From an uncultured Marvinbryantia sp. (GTDB lineage Bacteria; Bacillota; Clostridia; Lachnospirales; Lachnospiraceae), in the NCBI GenBank assembly GCA_934394985.1, contig CAKRRF010000001.1, positions 1 through 64,000 on the forward strand: 64,000 nt of DNA, in the 5' to 3' direction. The position numbers were made by a program, and so were the translations under genes. The notes under the pieces are model-generated. The model ran no database searches and was not told where the DNA came from. It saw nothing but the letters and a program-made list of their open reading frames with translations. Position 1 is the first letter of the stretch; each line of letters begins with the position of its first letter. Below are positions 46,388-57,191 of the stretch, in pieces.

Positions 46388-47575
46388 TTATACTAAAGCT
46401 ACTGTCTCGCGGCAGATTGCAAGTTCTTCGTTAGTAGGAATTACTGCAACTTTTACCTTGGAATCAGCAGTAGAGATTACACAGTCATCTCCACGTTTTC
46501 CGTTTGCTTCTGCATCCAGATTAATTCCCAGATAGCCTAAGTAAGCCAGAACTTTTTCACGTACCAGAGGCGCATTCTCACCGATACCTGCTGTAAATGC
46601 GATAGCATCTACACCGTTCATAGCTGCTACGTAAGATCCGATGTATTTTGCTACTCTGTAGCAGAATACTTCCAGAGCTGCTGCACAAAGCTTATTGCCT
46701 TCTTCCATTCCATTTTCCAGATCACGGAAGTCACTGGACACTTTGGAGATACCCTGTACACCAGATTTCTTATTCAGCACATTCATTACACCTGCGATAT
46801 CCAGGTTTTCTTTCTTGGCAATGAACTCCATGATAGCCGGATCGATATCACCGGAACGTGTTCCCATTACCAGACCTTCCAGTGGAGTAAGACCCATGGA
46901 AGTATCTACACACTTACCATTCAGTACCGCACTGATGGATGCACCGTTACCAAGATGAGCAACGATGATCTTGGAGTTGTTCAGATCCAGTCCCAGGAAC
47001 TCTGCTGCATGCTTAGATACGAAGCTGTGAGATGTTCCGTGGAAACCGTAACGACGTACTGCATATTTTTCATAATATTCATATGGAAGACCATACAGAT
47101 ATGCCTTTTCTGGCATTGTCTGATGGAAAGCAGTATCAAATACAGCTACCATCGGTACACCTGGCATCAGTTCACGGCATGCATTGATACCGATCAGGTT
47201 TGCAGGGTTATGAAGAGGTGCAAGATCGTTGCATTCTTCAATTGCTTTTAATACTTCGTCATTGATCACAACAGAGCTGGCAAATTTTTCTCCGCCATGT
47301 ACAACTCTGTGACCCACTGCATTTACTTCAGCGAGGCTCTTTACTGCACCTGTCTTTTCATTTGTCAGGGCATCCAGAACCAGCTGGATTGCTTCTTTAT
47401 GTGTAGGCATTGCAGGTTCTGTTACTTCTTTTTCTCCGCCTGCTTTCTGATAAGTAAGTCTTCCATCAATACCAATTCTTTCACAAAGTCCTTTTGCAAG
47501 TACTGCCTCTGTATCAGAATTGATCAACTGATATTTCAGAGAAGAACTTCCACAGTTAATTACTAATACGTTCAT
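46388..47575 (-). CDS. ackA: Acetate kinase
   Basis: A 395-residue ASKHA-fold kinase that converts acetyl-phosphate and ADP to acetate and ATP. Signatures: [12 protein letters not shown] near the start, VGHRVVHGG, and [10 protein letters not shown]. In an acetogen this is the ATP-forming last step of acetogenesis. It lies 21 bases after pta. Confidence 0.97.
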   Translation of the reverse strand: MNVLVINCGSSSLKYQLINSDTEAVLAKGLCERIGIDGRLTYQKAGGEKEVTEPAMPTHKEAIQLVLDALTNEKTGAVKSLAEVNAVGHRVVHGGEKFASSVVINDEVLKAIEECNDLAPLHNPANLIGINACRELMPGVPMVAVFDTAFHQTMPEKAYLYGLPYEYYEKYAVRRYGFHGTSHSFVSKHAAEFLGLDLNNSKIIVAHLGNGASISAVLNGKCVDTSMGLTPLEGLVMGTRSGDIDPAIMEFIAKKENLDIAGVMNVLNKKSGVQGISKVSSDFRDLENGMEEGNKLCAAALEVFCYRVAKYIGSYVAAMNGVDAIAFTAGIGENAPLVREKVLAYLGYLGINLDAEANGKRGDDCVISTADSKVKVAVIPTNEELAICRETVALV

Positions 47576-47596
47576 TGTAATATATCCTCCAACTAA

Positions 47597-48598
47597 TTAT
47601 TTATCTTCAGCCTGGCACTGAACTGCTGTAATGGCTACAACACCAACAATATCTTCTGCTGAGCATCCACGGGACAGGTCGTTTACAGGTTTTGCAATAC
47701 CCTGTGTTACAGGTCCGTATGCTTCTGCTTTTGCAAGTCTCTGAGCCAGCTTATATCCGATGTTACCTGCATCCAGGTTAGGGAAGATCAGAACGTTTGC
47801 CTTACCTGCTACGTCACTGCCTGGAGCCTTGGATGATCCAACACTTGGTACGATAGCAGCATCCAGCTGTAATTCTCCATCCAGTTTCAGATTTGGATTT
47901 TCTTCTTTCGCAATTCTGGTAGCTTCTACTACTTTGTCAACCAGTGCATGTTTTGCACTTCCCTTTGTAGAGTGAGAAAGCATAGCAACGATTGGTTCTT
48001 CCTGTACCAGTAACTGGAAGGATTCTGCTGATGAAGCTGCGATAGCTGCCAGTTCTTCTGGATTTGGATCCTGAACCAGTCCGCTGTCACCGAATACAAA
48101 CGCGCCATTTGCACCATACTCGCAGTCTGGTACTACGATAAGGAAGAATGCGGATACCAGTTTTGTTCCCGGTTTTGTCTTCAGAATCTGCAGACATGGT
48201 CTTAATGTATCTGCTGTAGAATGGCATGCTCCAGATACCATACCGTCTGCATCACCCATCTTAACCATCATAACGCCATAGTACAGATACTGATTCAGAA
48301 GAATCTCTTTTGCCTGTTCCGGGGTCATACCTTTTTTGCTTCTTAATTCAACCAGCTTGTCGATATATCCCTGAGTCTTCTCGGATGTAGCAGGGTCAAC
48401 GATCACTGCACCTGTGATGTCCAGTCCTTCGCTTCCTTTCTTTACTGCTTCTTCGCTTCCGATCAGAATTACGTTAGCAACGCCTTCTTTTAAGATCTGT
48501 GCAGTAGCTTCAAAGGTTCTGCGGTCTTCTGTCTCCGGAAGTACGATAGTTTTTTTATTATTTCTTGCTCTTTCTTTGATAACGTCAATAAATCCCAT
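47597..48598 (-). CDS. pta: Phosphate acetyltransferase
   Basis: A 333-residue PTA_PTB enzyme that makes acetyl-phosphate from acetyl-CoA. The ATG at 48598 follows GAAAGGAG; an upstream in-frame start lacks a site. Motifs include VLPETEDRRTFEA, DGMVSGACHSTADTLRP and ANVLIFPNLDAGNIGYKLAQRL (the last split across strands of the fold). It heads the pta-ackA operon behind a clear promoter. Confidence 0.96.
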   Translation of the reverse strand: MGFIDVIKERARNNKKTIVLPETEDRRTFEATAQILKEGVANVILIGSEEAVKKGSEGLDITGAVIVDPATSEKTQGYIDKLVELRSKKGMTPEQAKEILLNQYLYYGVMMVKMGDADGMVSGACHSTADTLRPCLQILKTKPGTKLVSAFFLIVVPDCEYGANGAFVFGDSGLVQDPNPEELAAIAASSAESFQLLVQEEPIVAMLSHSTKGSAKHALVDKVVEATRIAKEENPNLKLDGELQLDAAIVPSVGSSKAPGSDVAGKANVLIFPNLDAGNIGYKLAQRLAKAEAYGPVTQGIAKPVNDLSRGCSAEDIVGVVAITAVQCQAEDK

Positions 48599-48628
48599 GA
48601 TTCTTTGACTCCTTTCGTATGATATACT

Positions 48629-48680
48629 CCTGAAATATTCAGGCGGCACCTTTTGTGCCATATACTGTCATTTTTGACAG
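48629..48680 (-). promoter_or_regulatory. Three tandem hairpins in the pta leader
   Basis: In 52 bases of the untranslated leader there are three perfect small hairpins: CTGTCA/TGACAG, GGCAC/GTGCC and CCTGAA/TTCAGG. None has a terminator T-run. They may stabilise the mRNA or bind a regulator. Confidence 0.5.
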
Positions 48681-48709
48681 CAGACTGTATCCAGTCTCTC
48701 ATAAATCTC

Positions 48710-48738
48710 ATTATATTATCCACAAATTGATTTTTCAA
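48710..48738 (-). promoter_or_regulatory. Promoter of pta-ackA
   Basis: TTGAAA and TATAAT are separated by 17 bases on the minus strand, about 110 bases before the pta start. Confidence 0.85.
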
Positions 48739-48825
48739 CCAGGAATCTGTGTTTTCATGATTTTTTTTCCAAACATTTTACATTTTCATTTGCTTATCTT
48801 CTTTTTATCTGAAAAATTAACTATC

Positions 48826-48858
48826 AAAAAAGGCAGGAAACCGAATGTTTTCCTGCCT
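48826..48858. terminator. Terminator of fba
   Basis: AGGCAGGAAA pairs with TTTCCTGCCT and is followed by TTTTTT on the minus strand. Confidence 0.9.
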
Positions 48859-48884
48859 CTGTTCTGATCTTTCTATTTATATAA

Positions 48885-49853
48885 TCAGATCTTGTCGTTA
48901 CTTCCCAGAACGTTAACGATCTTATGAGCAACCATATCTTTTACAGCCTGACGAGCTGGTTTCAGATACTGACGTGGGTCAAAGTGATCTGGATGTTCAG
49001 CAAAGTATTTACGGATGTTACCTGTCATAGCAAGACGGATATCGGAGTCGATGTTGATCTTGCATACAGCCATCTCTGCTGCTTTTCTTAACTGTTCTTC
49101 AGGAATACCTACTGCATCTGGCATATTTCCACCATACTGGTTTACCATCTTAACGAATTCCTGTGGTACAGAAGAGGATCCATGAAGTACGATAGGGAAT
49201 CCCGGCAGTCTCTTTGCACATTCTTCCAGAACATCAAAACGCAGTGGAGGTGGAACAAGAATACCATCTTCATTACGTGTACACTGATCAGCTGTGAACT
49301 TGTATGCGCCATGGCTTGTTCCGATAGCGATTGCAAGAGAGTCACATCCTGTCTTGTCAACGAATTCTTCCACTTCTTCCGGACGTGTATAGCTTTCATG
49401 ACCGGCTTCTACTACTACTTCATCCTCGATACCAGCCAGAGTACCAAGTTCTGCTTCTACAACAACACCATGAGCGTGTGCGTATTCCACAACTTTTTTG
49501 GTCAGTTCGATATTTTCATTAAAAGATTTGGAAGAAGCATCGATCATAACGGAAGTAAATCCTCCATCAATACAGCTCTTGCAAAGCTCAAAGCTGTCGC
49601 CGTGATCCAGATGAAGAGCGATTGGAATCTCTGGATTTTCAATGATTGCTGCTTCTACTAATTTTACAAGGTATGTATGGTTTGCATATGCACGAGCCCC
49701 CTTGGAAACCTGAAGAATAACCGGACTCTTCAGTTCTCCTGCTGCTTCTGTGATACCCTGTACAATTTCCATGTTGTTAACGTTGAATGCTCCGATGGCA
49801 TAACCACCATTGTATGCTTTTTTGAACATCTCGGTCGTAGTAACTAATGGCAT
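48885..49853 (-). CDS. fba: Class II fructose-bisphosphate aldolase
   Basis: A 322-residue Zn-dependent aldolase of glycolysis and gluconeogenesis. Zn ligands lie in ALHLDHGDSFE and VEAELGTLAG, and later HGAYKF and VLHGSSSVP. The start MPLVTTTEMFKKAYNGGYAIGAFN is typical. Its transcript is monocistronic, with a good promoter and terminator. Confidence 0.96.
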   Translation of the reverse strand: MPLVTTTEMFKKAYNGGYAIGAFNVNNMEIVQGITEAAGELKSPVILQVSKGARAYANHTYLVKLVEAAIIENPEIPIALHLDHGDSFELCKSCIDGGFTSVMIDASSKSFNENIELTKKVVEYAHAHGVVVEAELGTLAGIEDEVVVEAGHESYTRPEEVEEFVDKTGCDSLAIAIGTSHGAYKFTADQCTRNEDGILVPPPLRFDVLEECAKRLPGFPIVLHGSSSVPQEFVKMVNQYGGNMPDAVGIPEEQLRKAAEMAVCKINIDSDIRLAMTGNIRKYFAEHPDHFDPRQYLKPARQAVKDMVAHKIVNVLGSNDKI

Positions 49854-49924
49854 AATCTTTATCTCCTTTTTTTGTATTTGACTGAATCCACATTGTATTC
49901 ATTTTGAAACAGTCCTCATCGTCT

Positions 49925-49952
49925 ATTATAAGTTTTTTTTCAAAATTATCAA
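49925..49952 (-). promoter_or_regulatory. Promoter of fba
   Basis: TTGATA and TATAAT are separated by 16 bases on the minus strand, about 70 bases before fba. Confidence 0.8.
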
Positions 49953-50102
49953 TAACATTCTTTCTTTTTTTTCAATTTCTTTTCCACATTTTTCTTTTGT
50001 ATACAAAAATAACAGATTCTGCCTTGCATACGCCTGTAAATAATGCTACACTTTTTCTGTTATTTTATATTCAGAATTTTTATTTGGAAATGTGGAGAGC
50101 TT

Positions 50103-51386
50103 ATGAAAACAGCCGGTATTATTGCAGAATATAATCCATTTCATAATGGACATGCTTATCAGATCAAGAAAGTCCGCCAGGAAACCGGTGCTGACTATGT
50201 GATTGTTATGATGAGCGGTGATTTCGTGCAGCGGGGCGAACCCGCCATCATGGATAAATATTCACGCACCAAAATGGCTTTGGCCAATGGTGCCGACCTG
50301 GTTCTTGAGCTTCCTGTTTTCTTTTCCTGTGCAGGGGCTGAGTATTTTGCCAGAGGCGGTGTCTCTGTTCTGGATCGACTGGGATGTATCGATACCCTTT
50401 GTTTTGGTACGGAACAGGAACATCTTTCTGATTTTGATGAGGTTACCTCTCTTCTTGTCTCAGAGCCGGAAGCCTATCAGCAGCTCCTGGCTTCTTTTCT
50501 GAAGCAGGGACACGGTTATCCTGCTGCCCGTTTTGCAGCACTCTCGGATTTTCTGCACACAGACATTTCCTTTTTACGCCAGCCCAATAATATTCTGGCG
50601 CTGGAATATTTATGTATCTTAAAAAAGCTGAACAGCAACATAGAACCTTATGCCATTCAGCGCACAGGCGCAGGTTACCACAGTCGGACTCTGGAGCATT
50701 CGTTTTCTTCTGCTACTGCAATACGTCATGCACTGTTGCACAAGCAATCTGAAGACTCTGATGATATTTCCCGTTATCTGACAGAAACAGCAGATTTACA
50801 GGATTACATGCCATCTTCTGCATGGCAGATTCTTCAGGATTATATGAATATCTGCGGGCCTCTGGAAATACAGGATTTTTCTTCGGTGATGCAGTATCGT
50901 TTGCTTCTGACACAAACGGCAGAGGATTTACAACGCTGCTTTGATATTGACAGATTTCTTGCTAACCGTATTTTTCAGCATCGTTTTGCTTTCCAGGATT
51001 TTTCTGATTTTGTCCGGCTGCTGACTTCCAAAAACCAGACCCGCGGTCATATACAGAGAGCACTGTTTCATCTTCTGCTGGAAATCCCAGAACCGCAAAC
51101 TCCTCAGGAACAATTTCCTCAATACACCCGGATTCTCGGAATGCGTCGGGATGCTTCCTGCATTTTAAAATCCATAAAACAAAACTCTGCTATTCCCGTC
51201 CTGACAAAGCTGGCCGATGCCTCAAAAACAATTCAGGATTTTCCTGTAAGCGAACTGCAAAGAAAAGTCGCCTGCTGTCAGTTGCAGCAGACGACTCTCG
51301 CCTCTCATATTTATGAATCTGTTCTTTCACAGAAATACCACACACATTTCCGTCATGAAAATACCCGCCAGATTGTGATCCTCTGA
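50103..51386 (+). CDS. tmcAL: tRNA(Met) cytidine acetate ligase TmcAL
   Basis: A 427-residue HIGH-superfamily nucleotidyltransferase. The ATG at 50103 follows ATGTGGAGAG. The motif AEYNPFHNGHAYQI near residue 10 is the HxGH adenylation site. TmcAL activates acetate with ATP and acetylates C34 of elongator tRNA-Met. It lies next to the acetate-producing pta-ackA genes but on the opposite strand. The helical C-terminal half is as long as in Bacillus YlbM. Confidence 0.92.
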   Translation: MKTAGIIAEYNPFHNGHAYQIKKVRQETGADYVIVMMSGDFVQRGEPAIMDKYSRTKMALANGADLVLELPVFFSCAGAEYFARGGVSVLDRLGCIDTLCFGTEQEHLSDFDEVTSLLVSEPEAYQQLLASFLKQGHGYPAARFAALSDFLHTDISFLRQPNNILALEYLCILKKLNSNIEPYAIQRTGAGYHSRTLEHSFSSATAIRHALLHKQSEDSDDISRYLTETADLQDYMPSSAWQILQDYMNICGPLEIQDFSSVMQYRLLLTQTAEDLQRCFDIDRFLANRIFQHRFAFQDFSDFVRLLTSKNQTRGHIQRALFHLLLEIPEPQTPQEQFPQYTRILGMRRDASCILKSIKQNSAIPVLTKLADASKTIQDFPVSELQRKVACCQLQQTTLASHIYESVLSQKYHTHFRHENTRQIVIL

Positions 51387-51410
51387 TCACAGCTGACGGG
51401 TATTTATGAT
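51359..51410. terminator. Convergent terminator between tmcAL and the UPF0210 gene
   Basis: AAATACCCG and CGGGTATTT enclose a second stem (TGTGATC/GATCACA). The tmcAL stop lies inside the hairpin. It can serve both strands. Confidence 0.75.
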
Positions 51411-51448
51411 AAAAAGAATCTCCGACAAACTATTTGCAGGACGATGCA

Positions 51449-52813
51449 CTAGTTCTTAAAACTGTGAATCGGCGCCGGAATTCGTCCGCCACGATTTACA
51501 AAATCTGCACAGGAGAATTTGTTTACCGGCATAATCGGCGCATAACCAAGCAGTCCTCCAAACTGCACGATCTCTCCGACTCCTTTTCCGATAACCGGAA
51601 TCACTCTGACTGCTGTAGTCTTCTGATTTACCATACCGATTGCCATCTCATCTGCAATAATACCGGAAATCGTAGTTGCCGGAGTATCCCCCGGAATCGC
51701 AATCATATCCAGACCTACAGAGCAGACGCAAGTCATTGCTTCCAGCTTTTCAATGGTCAGAGCACCAGCCTGAACAGCATCAATCATACCCTGATCCTCA
51801 CTGACCGGAATAAACGCACCGCTTAAGCCTCCCACGTAAGAGGATGCCATGACACCACCTTTTTTTACCTGGTCATTTAACAATGCCAGTGCTGCAGTAG
51901 TTCCTGGCGCACCTGCATATTCCAGACCAATCTCGCAGAGAATGTCTGCCACACTGTCGCCGATAGCCGGAGTCGGTGCAAGAGAAAGGTCAATGATACC
52001 AAACGGGATATTCATTCTTCTGGATGCTTCCTGCGCTACCAGCTGTCCCACACGGGTTACTTTAAATGCAGTCTTTTTAATGGTCTCGCATAATACTTCG
52101 AAGTTCTCACCTCTGACCTTTTCCAGTGCTCTCTTTACTACGCCAGGGCCGCTGACACCCACATTGATGACCGCATCTCCTTCGGTAACACCATGGAAAG
52201 CACCTGCCATAAATGGGTTATCATCCGGTGCATTACAAAATACCACCAGCTTGGCACAGCCAAGGGAATCATTTTCTTTGGTCAGCTCTGCTGTCTCCAG
52301 AATCATATCTCCAAGAATACGCACTGCATCCATGTCGATACCGGTTTTGGTAGAACCTACATTTACAGAGCTGCAGACACGTTCTGTCTCTGCCAGTGCC
52401 TGCGGAATGGAACGAATCAGATTTTCATCACTCTGTGTCATTCCTTTGCTCACCAGTGCAGAATAACCGCCGATAAAGTTCACACCTACTTTTTTTGCCG
52501 CACGATCCAGTGTCTTTGCGATCGTCACATAATCTTCCGGCTTTTTGCAGGCACTTGACCCTATCAGTGCAATCGGTGTGACAGAGATTCGCTTATTTAC
52601 AATTGGAATACCATATTCATTCTCAATAGCCTGTCCGGTAGCCACCAGATTCTCTGCCAGTGTGGTAATCTTTGTATAGATATTCTCATTCAGCTTCTCC
52701 AGATCCGTATCGATACAGTCCAGAAGGCTGATGCCAAGGGTAATGGTACGGACATCCAGATTCTCTTCAGATATCATTTTATTGGTCTCATTGACCTCAA
52801 ACATATTGATCAT
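51449..52813 (-). CDS. PFL family protein (UPF0210, DUF711)
   Basis: A 454-residue protein starting [18 protein letters not shown]. The ATG at 52813 follows AGTGGGGTGG. DUF711 proteins share the pyruvate-formate-lyase fold, but their reaction is unknown. It follows an ACT-domain protein by 15 bases, the conserved UPF0237-UPF0210 pair. Confidence 0.9.
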   Translation of the reverse strand: MINMFEVNETNKMISEENLDVRTITLGISLLDCIDTDLEKLNENIYTKITTLAENLVATGQAIENEYGIPIVNKRISVTPIALIGSSACKKPEDYVTIAKTLDRAAKKVGVNFIGGYSALVSKGMTQSDENLIRSIPQALAETERVCSSVNVGSTKTGIDMDAVRILGDMILETAELTKENDSLGCAKLVVFCNAPDDNPFMAGAFHGVTEGDAVINVGVSGPGVVKRALEKVRGENFEVLCETIKKTAFKVTRVGQLVAQEASRRMNIPFGIIDLSLAPTPAIGDSVADILCEIGLEYAGAPGTTAALALLNDQVKKGGVMASSYVGGLSGAFIPVSEDQGMIDAVQAGALTIEKLEAMTCVCSVGLDMIAIPGDTPATTISGIIADEMAIGMVNQKTTAVRVIPVIGKGVGEIVQFGGLLGYAPIMPVNKFSCADFVNRGGRIPAPIHSFKN

Positions 52814-52828
52814 ATTCGCCCACCCCAC

Positions 52829-53101
52829 TTAAATTCTGTGCATTTTATTGAAGATCTCTTCATGCTGACACATAATCACTACACCAATTTCTTCGCCGAG
52901 AGCTTTCAGATCAGATGCTAAACCAGCAATATCCTTTACCGAAGCAGTCGCATCTGTTACCATCATCATGTTAAAAAATCCATCTACAATGGTCTGCGAA
53001 ATGTCAAGAATATTTACATTGTTTTCAGCCAGATATGTACATACTCTGGCAATAATACCAACGGTATCTTTTCCTACTACTGTGATGATTGTCTTCTTCA
53101 T
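52829..53101 (-). CDS. ACT domain protein (UPF0237)
   Basis: A 90-residue stand-alone ACT domain starting KTIITVVGKDTVGIIARV, with the second half GEEIGVVIMCQHEEIF. It probably binds a small molecule such as an amino acid and regulates its partner, the UPF0210 gene just downstream. Confidence 0.9.
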   Translation of the reverse strand: MKKTIITVVGKDTVGIIARVCTYLAENNVNILDISQTIVDGFFNMMMVTDATASVKDIAGLASDLKALGEEIGVVIMCQHEEIFNKMHRI

Positions 53102-53119
53102 AATGTCCTCCTGATTCTT

Positions 53120-53917
53120 CTATACTGTCACTAACAGTGATGCTTCACTGCGTTCTGCAACACGGATCTGAAAATCCGATGCCTTATAAGGGTTCTCACC
53201 CATAGTAACCTCTGTGCAAACTGTTTCATAGGCCAGTGCATCATAATTATTCTCTTTACTCAGATGTCCGAGAAAAATATGCTTCAGATTATCATGTAAT
53301 ATTCTGCACAACAATCTTCCTGCATTCTCATTGGACAAATGTCCGTGTGTTCCGAGAATTCGCTGTTTTAAATAATACGGATACGGACCTGCCTGCAGCA
53401 TTCGGATATCATGATTGGCTTCCAGAAGCACTGCATCCAGTCCCTTCATATTTTCAATGATATAATCACTGAAAACTCCAAGATCCGTCACTACGGCAAC
53501 CGATGCTTCTTCGTGACTGAGACGATACGCTGTCGGCTGCGCTGCATCATGCGGAATCTCAAAGGGATGTACCGTCACATCTCCCACCTGAAAATCTTCA
53601 TCCGCATGAACCTCTCTGTACAATCCTGCATCAATTTTTCCGAGACTGCTGCAATTGGCTATGGCGTTCAGTGTTCCCTTTGTTCCATATATCGGAATCC
53701 CATATCTTCTGGCAAGAACTCCCAGTCCTCTTATATGATCGGAATGTTCATGTGTAACCAGAATCCCATCTATGTCTGTCGCGGCTCTGTCGATACTTTT
53801 CAGTCCTTTTTCAATCTGTCTGGCACTGATACCTGCATCTACCAGCAATGCAGTGTGATCTGTACCTGTATAGGTGCAGTTTCCACTGCTGCCGCTTGCT
53901 ATACTACAAAAATCCAT
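53120..53917 (-). CDS. Metallo-beta-lactamase fold hydrolase (YycJ/WalJ-like)
   Basis: A 265-residue MBL hydrolase. The metal motif THEHSDHIRG (HxHxDH) is near residue 55, with a further His in EIPHDAAQPTAYR and LGHLSKENN. Family member WalJ is a 5'-exonuclease-like protein in the walRK operon, but no walRK is nearby here. It overlaps the end of coaE by 14 bases. Confidence 0.88.
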   Translation of the reverse strand: MDFCSIASGSSGNCTYTGTDHTALLVDAGISARQIEKGLKSIDRAATDIDGILVTHEHSDHIRGLGVLARRYGIPIYGTKGTLNAIANCSSLGKIDAGLYREVHADEDFQVGDVTVHPFEIPHDAAQPTAYRLSHEEASVAVVTDLGVFSDYIIENMKGLDAVLLEANHDIRMLQAGPYPYYLKQRILGTHGHLSNENAGRLLCRILHDNLKHIFLGHLSKENNYDALAYETVCTEVTMGENPYKASDFQIRVAERSEASLLVTV

Positions 53918-54518
53918 GTGTCTTTAACCCTCTATCTATTTGCTTATATGTATTTTCTACATTATCGCTGCTGTTGTCAATGACTAATTGACAGAATCTG
54001 CGAAATTCTTCATCACTTTTCTGATTTTTCAGAATTGCTTCTGTCTTTTGTGGTGTATACCCTCTGGAAATCTGAAGCCGTCTGGTCCTTACTTCTTTTT
54101 CCACATAAATATACCAGATTTCATCGCAGATCTCTTCATAATGATCCTCCAGAAGCAATGCTGCTTCCAGCACAACAAATGGCACCCTTTCCCGATCTCG
54201 CTCACTGGCGATCTCGCTTCGAATATACTCTTTGACCGCCGGGTGAACGATGTGATTCAATTCCTCCATTTTTTCGCGTTCTGTGAACACAATTCCCGAC
54301 AAAATTTTTCGGTCAATTGTTCCATCCTCAAACAGAATATTTTTGCCAAAGCAGTTTACGATCTCTTTCCAACAGGATGTCCCCGGCTGCATGCACATAT
54401 GTGCCGCCTTATCCAGTTCCATCACTCTTGCACCATATGTCTTCGTCAGATAAGACAGGATCGTGCTTTTTCCCGCACCTACTCCGCCTGTAATTCCTAA
54501 TACTTTAATGTGCTTCAT
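53904..54518 (-). CDS. coaE: Dephospho-CoA kinase
   Basis: A 204-residue P-loop kinase that completes CoA synthesis. Walker A GITGGVGAGKST is near residue 10, with the CoaE motifs MELDKAAHMCM and VVLEAALLLEDHY. The ATG at 54518 is used (GGAAGTGA upstream); it overlaps the polA end by 14 bases. Confidence 0.93.
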   Translation of the reverse strand: MKHIKVLGITGGVGAGKSTILSYLTKTYGARVMELDKAAHMCMQPGTSCWKEIVNCFGKNILFEDGTIDRKILSGIVFTEREKMEELNHIVHPAVKEYIRSEIASERDRERVPFVVLEAALLLEDHYEEICDEIWYIYVEKEVRTRRLQISRGYTPQKTEAILKNQKSDEEFRRFCQLVIDNSSDNVENTYKQIDRGLKTHGFL

Positions 54519-57144
54519 ACCAGTCACTTCCACTTTGAATATCAATCTCCATTGATACAGAAAAATCTGTCACTCCCAGCATTTCCTGACGCAGTATCTC
54601 CCGTACCCTTTCCTCTTCATTCTTTGGAGCCTCAATCAGCAGTTCATCATGTACCTGCAATACCAGATGTGCCTGCAGATGTTCTTCACGCAGTCTTTGG
54701 TCCACACGAATCATCGCAAGTTTAATGATATCTGCTGCTGTTCCCTGAATCGGGGAATTCATGGCAATTCTCTCACCAAATGAACGCTGCATAAAATTGC
54801 TCGAAGTCAGTTCCGGAACAGGTCTTCTTCTGTGATAATAGGTCGAAATATAACCCTTTTCTTTTGCATCTTCCACTGCCTGATCCAAAAACTCCTTAAT
54901 CTTCGGATAACTGGCAAAATAACTGTCTATATACTCCGCCGCTTCCTTTCTGGATATCTTCAGGTCCTGACTCAGTCCGAATGCGCTGATTCCATAGACG
55001 ATACCAAAATTCACTGCTTTGGCATTTCGCCTTTGAAGAGGTGTTACTTCTTCTAATGGTGTATGAAATACCTGCGATGCAGTCAGTGTATGAATATCGA
55101 TTCCATTCTGAAAGGCATGAATCAGAGCATCATCTCCGGATAAAGCTGCCAGAACACGCAGTTCAATCTGAGAATAATCCGCATCGATAAAAATCCAGCT
55201 TTCTTTTGGCAGAAATACCTTTCGAAACAGACGGCCCATCTCCGTTCGAATCGGAATATTCTGCAGATTTGGATCGGTACTGCTGATTCTTCCCGTTGCA
55301 GTTACTGTCTGATGAAATGTACCGTGAATTCGTCCGTCTTTACCAATAAACGCAGCCAGTCCGTCTGCATAGGTAGACTTCAGCTTTGCCACCTGACGAT
55401 AATCCAGTACTTTTTGAATGATCGGATACTCCGGCGCCAGATTTTCCAGAATGTCTGCCGCAGTCGAATATCCACTCTTCGTTTTTTTACTTCCCGGGAT
55501 CTGAAGCTTTTCAAAAAGAATCAGTCCGAGCTGCTTTGGCGAATTAATATTAAAAGTCTCCCCTGCATCTGCATAAATTTCCTGCTCCAGATGACTGATT
55601 TTCTCTGAAAGCTTCTCTGCATATTCTTTTAAAATATCAGCATCCGCACGAATTCCAGCCTTTTCCATAGCTGACAGGGCATAAACCAGTGGCATTTCCA
55701 TTTTTTCAAAAAGATCCAGCATCTCCTGGTCTTTTAATTTTTCTTCTATAACCGGTACAGCATAAAATGCTGTATAGCTCTGATAACATCCCAGCATGCA
55801 CAACATCGGATCTTCATTGTCCAATTCCTCGACAGCAGTCTTCCCCAGCAGTTCTGATCTGCCCGGAATCATTTCCCCGATATAATCCTTTGCCAGATCC
55901 TCATATGGATACTCACCCTTTAAAGGATTCAGCAGATAAGCTGCGATCGCCACATCTTTTATCTTTGCACGAATTTCTTCCTTCGGTTCAAAGTATCTGA
56001 GCTGTTTTTTCAGCTGAATCGTCACTGCACAGTCAGCTGAATAAAGAAGTTCCTCCAGTGCGGCTGTCAGAAATGTTTCGGTCAGAAATCCCTGACAGCA
56101 GATGTAATAAGATACTTCTTTTCCTGTAAGTGCAAGCCCCCGAAACTGGTTCTGTTCATCAGAAAGAATGAAAAAACCAATCCTCTTTTCCTGTTTCAGA
56201 GCATCCAGCCATTCTCCTGCCTGGGTCAGATCTGATGTAGCATGAAAGCTTTCTGTCACCTGATTCTGCGCAGTCTGGTCTATCTCAAATCTGGAAAGTA
56301 TATTTTTAAACTCCAGTCTTTTACATAGCTCGAATGCTTCTTTTGTATATAATTCCCCCATTCTGGCCTGCTCCATATCCAGTACAAACGGGCTGTGAAT
56401 ATTAATCGTAGCAAGTTCCTTACTCATCTGAGCCAGATCATAATGTCCTTTTAAAGATTCTCTCGCTTTGTTTGGCTTAATTTCTTCTACGTGGGCATAT
56501 GCATTCTCAATACATCCATATTCCACAACCAGTTTGGTAGCCGTCTTCTCTCCTACGCCGGGAATTCCAGGAATATTGTCTGAAGAATCTCCCATCAATG
56601 CTTTTAATTCTATAATCTGCAGCGGCGTCACCTGATACTTTTCCAGAACATCAGCAGTATGATAGTTTTCGATCTCTGTACCGCCTTTTTTCGTCTTCGG
56701 GATCCGGATCATAATATGATCTGTAGCCAGCTGCAAAAGGTCTCTGTCGCCTGATACAACAACAACCTCCAGTCCGTCGGCTTCCGCTTTCTTTGCCACT
56801 GTTCCCAGAAGGTCATCTGCCTCATACCCTTCCATCATCATCAGTGGCACCTGCATGGCTGTCAGCATCTCTTTGATCACCGGCACCTGCTGACGGAGTT
56901 CCTCCTGCATAGGTTTTCTGGTTCCCTTATACTGTTCATACATTTTATGACGGAAAGTTGGTGCTTTTAAATCAAATGCCACAGCAAAATAGTCTGGTTT
57001 TTCCTCATCCAGAATCTTGAACATAATATTCAGAAATCCGTATACGGCATTGGTATGCAATCCTTCTGAATTCGTCAGATCCGGCACACCGTAATACGCC
57101 CTGTTCAAAATACTATGCCCGTCGATTAACACAATTTTTTCCAT
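54505..57144 (-). CDS. polA: DNA polymerase I
   Basis: An 879-residue polymerase. Residues 1-290 are the 5'-3' exonuclease domain (VSGDRDLLQL, GIPGVGEKTA). Residues about 300-470 are a 3'-5' exonuclease-like region that lacks an obvious DEDD set (for instance RIGFFILSDEQNQF where DxE is expected), so it is probably inactive. Residues 490-879 are the polymerase domain (FIDADYSQIELRV, RRNAKAVNFGIVYG, QVHDELLIE). Used in repair and Okazaki fragment maturation. It precedes coaE. Confidence 0.96.
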   Translation of the reverse strand: MEKIVLIDGHSILNRAYYGVPDLTNSEGLHTNAVYGFLNIMFKILDEEKPDYFAVAFDLKAPTFRHKMYEQYKGTRKPMQEELRQQVPVIKEMLTAMQVPLMMMEGYEADDLLGTVAKKAEADGLEVVVVSGDRDLLQLATDHIMIRIPKTKKGGTEIENYHTADVLEKYQVTPLQIIELKALMGDSSDNIPGIPGVGEKTATKLVVEYGCIENAYAHVEEIKPNKARESLKGHYDLAQMSKELATINIHSPFVLDMEQARMGELYTKEAFELCKRLEFKNILSRFEIDQTAQNQVTESFHATSDLTQAGEWLDALKQEKRIGFFILSDEQNQFRGLALTGKEVSYYICCQGFLTETFLTAALEELLYSADCAVTIQLKKQLRYFEPKEEIRAKIKDVAIAAYLLNPLKGEYPYEDLAKDYIGEMIPGRSELLGKTAVEELDNEDPMLCMLGCYQSYTAFYAVPVIEEKLKDQEMLDLFEKMEMPLVYALSAMEKAGIRADADILKEYAEKLSEKISHLEQEIYADAGETFNINSPKQLGLILFEKLQIPGSKKTKSGYSTAADILENLAPEYPIIQKVLDYRQVAKLKSTYADGLAAFIGKDGRIHGTFHQTVTATGRISSTDPNLQNIPIRTEMGRLFRKVFLPKESWIFIDADYSQIELRVLAALSGDDALIHAFQNGIDIHTLTASQVFHTPLEEVTPLQRRNAKAVNFGIVYGISAFGLSQDLKISRKEAAEYIDSYFASYPKIKEFLDQAVEDAKEKGYISTYYHRRRPVPELTSSNFMQRSFGERIAMNSPIQGTAADIIKLAMIRVDQRLREEHLQAHLVLQVHDELLIEAPKNEEERVREILRQEMLGVTDFSVSMEIDIQSGSDWYEAH

Positions 57145-57191
57145 ATTTTCTGCTATACTCCTGTTCTGAAATACTTTTGCTCTCTACACCT

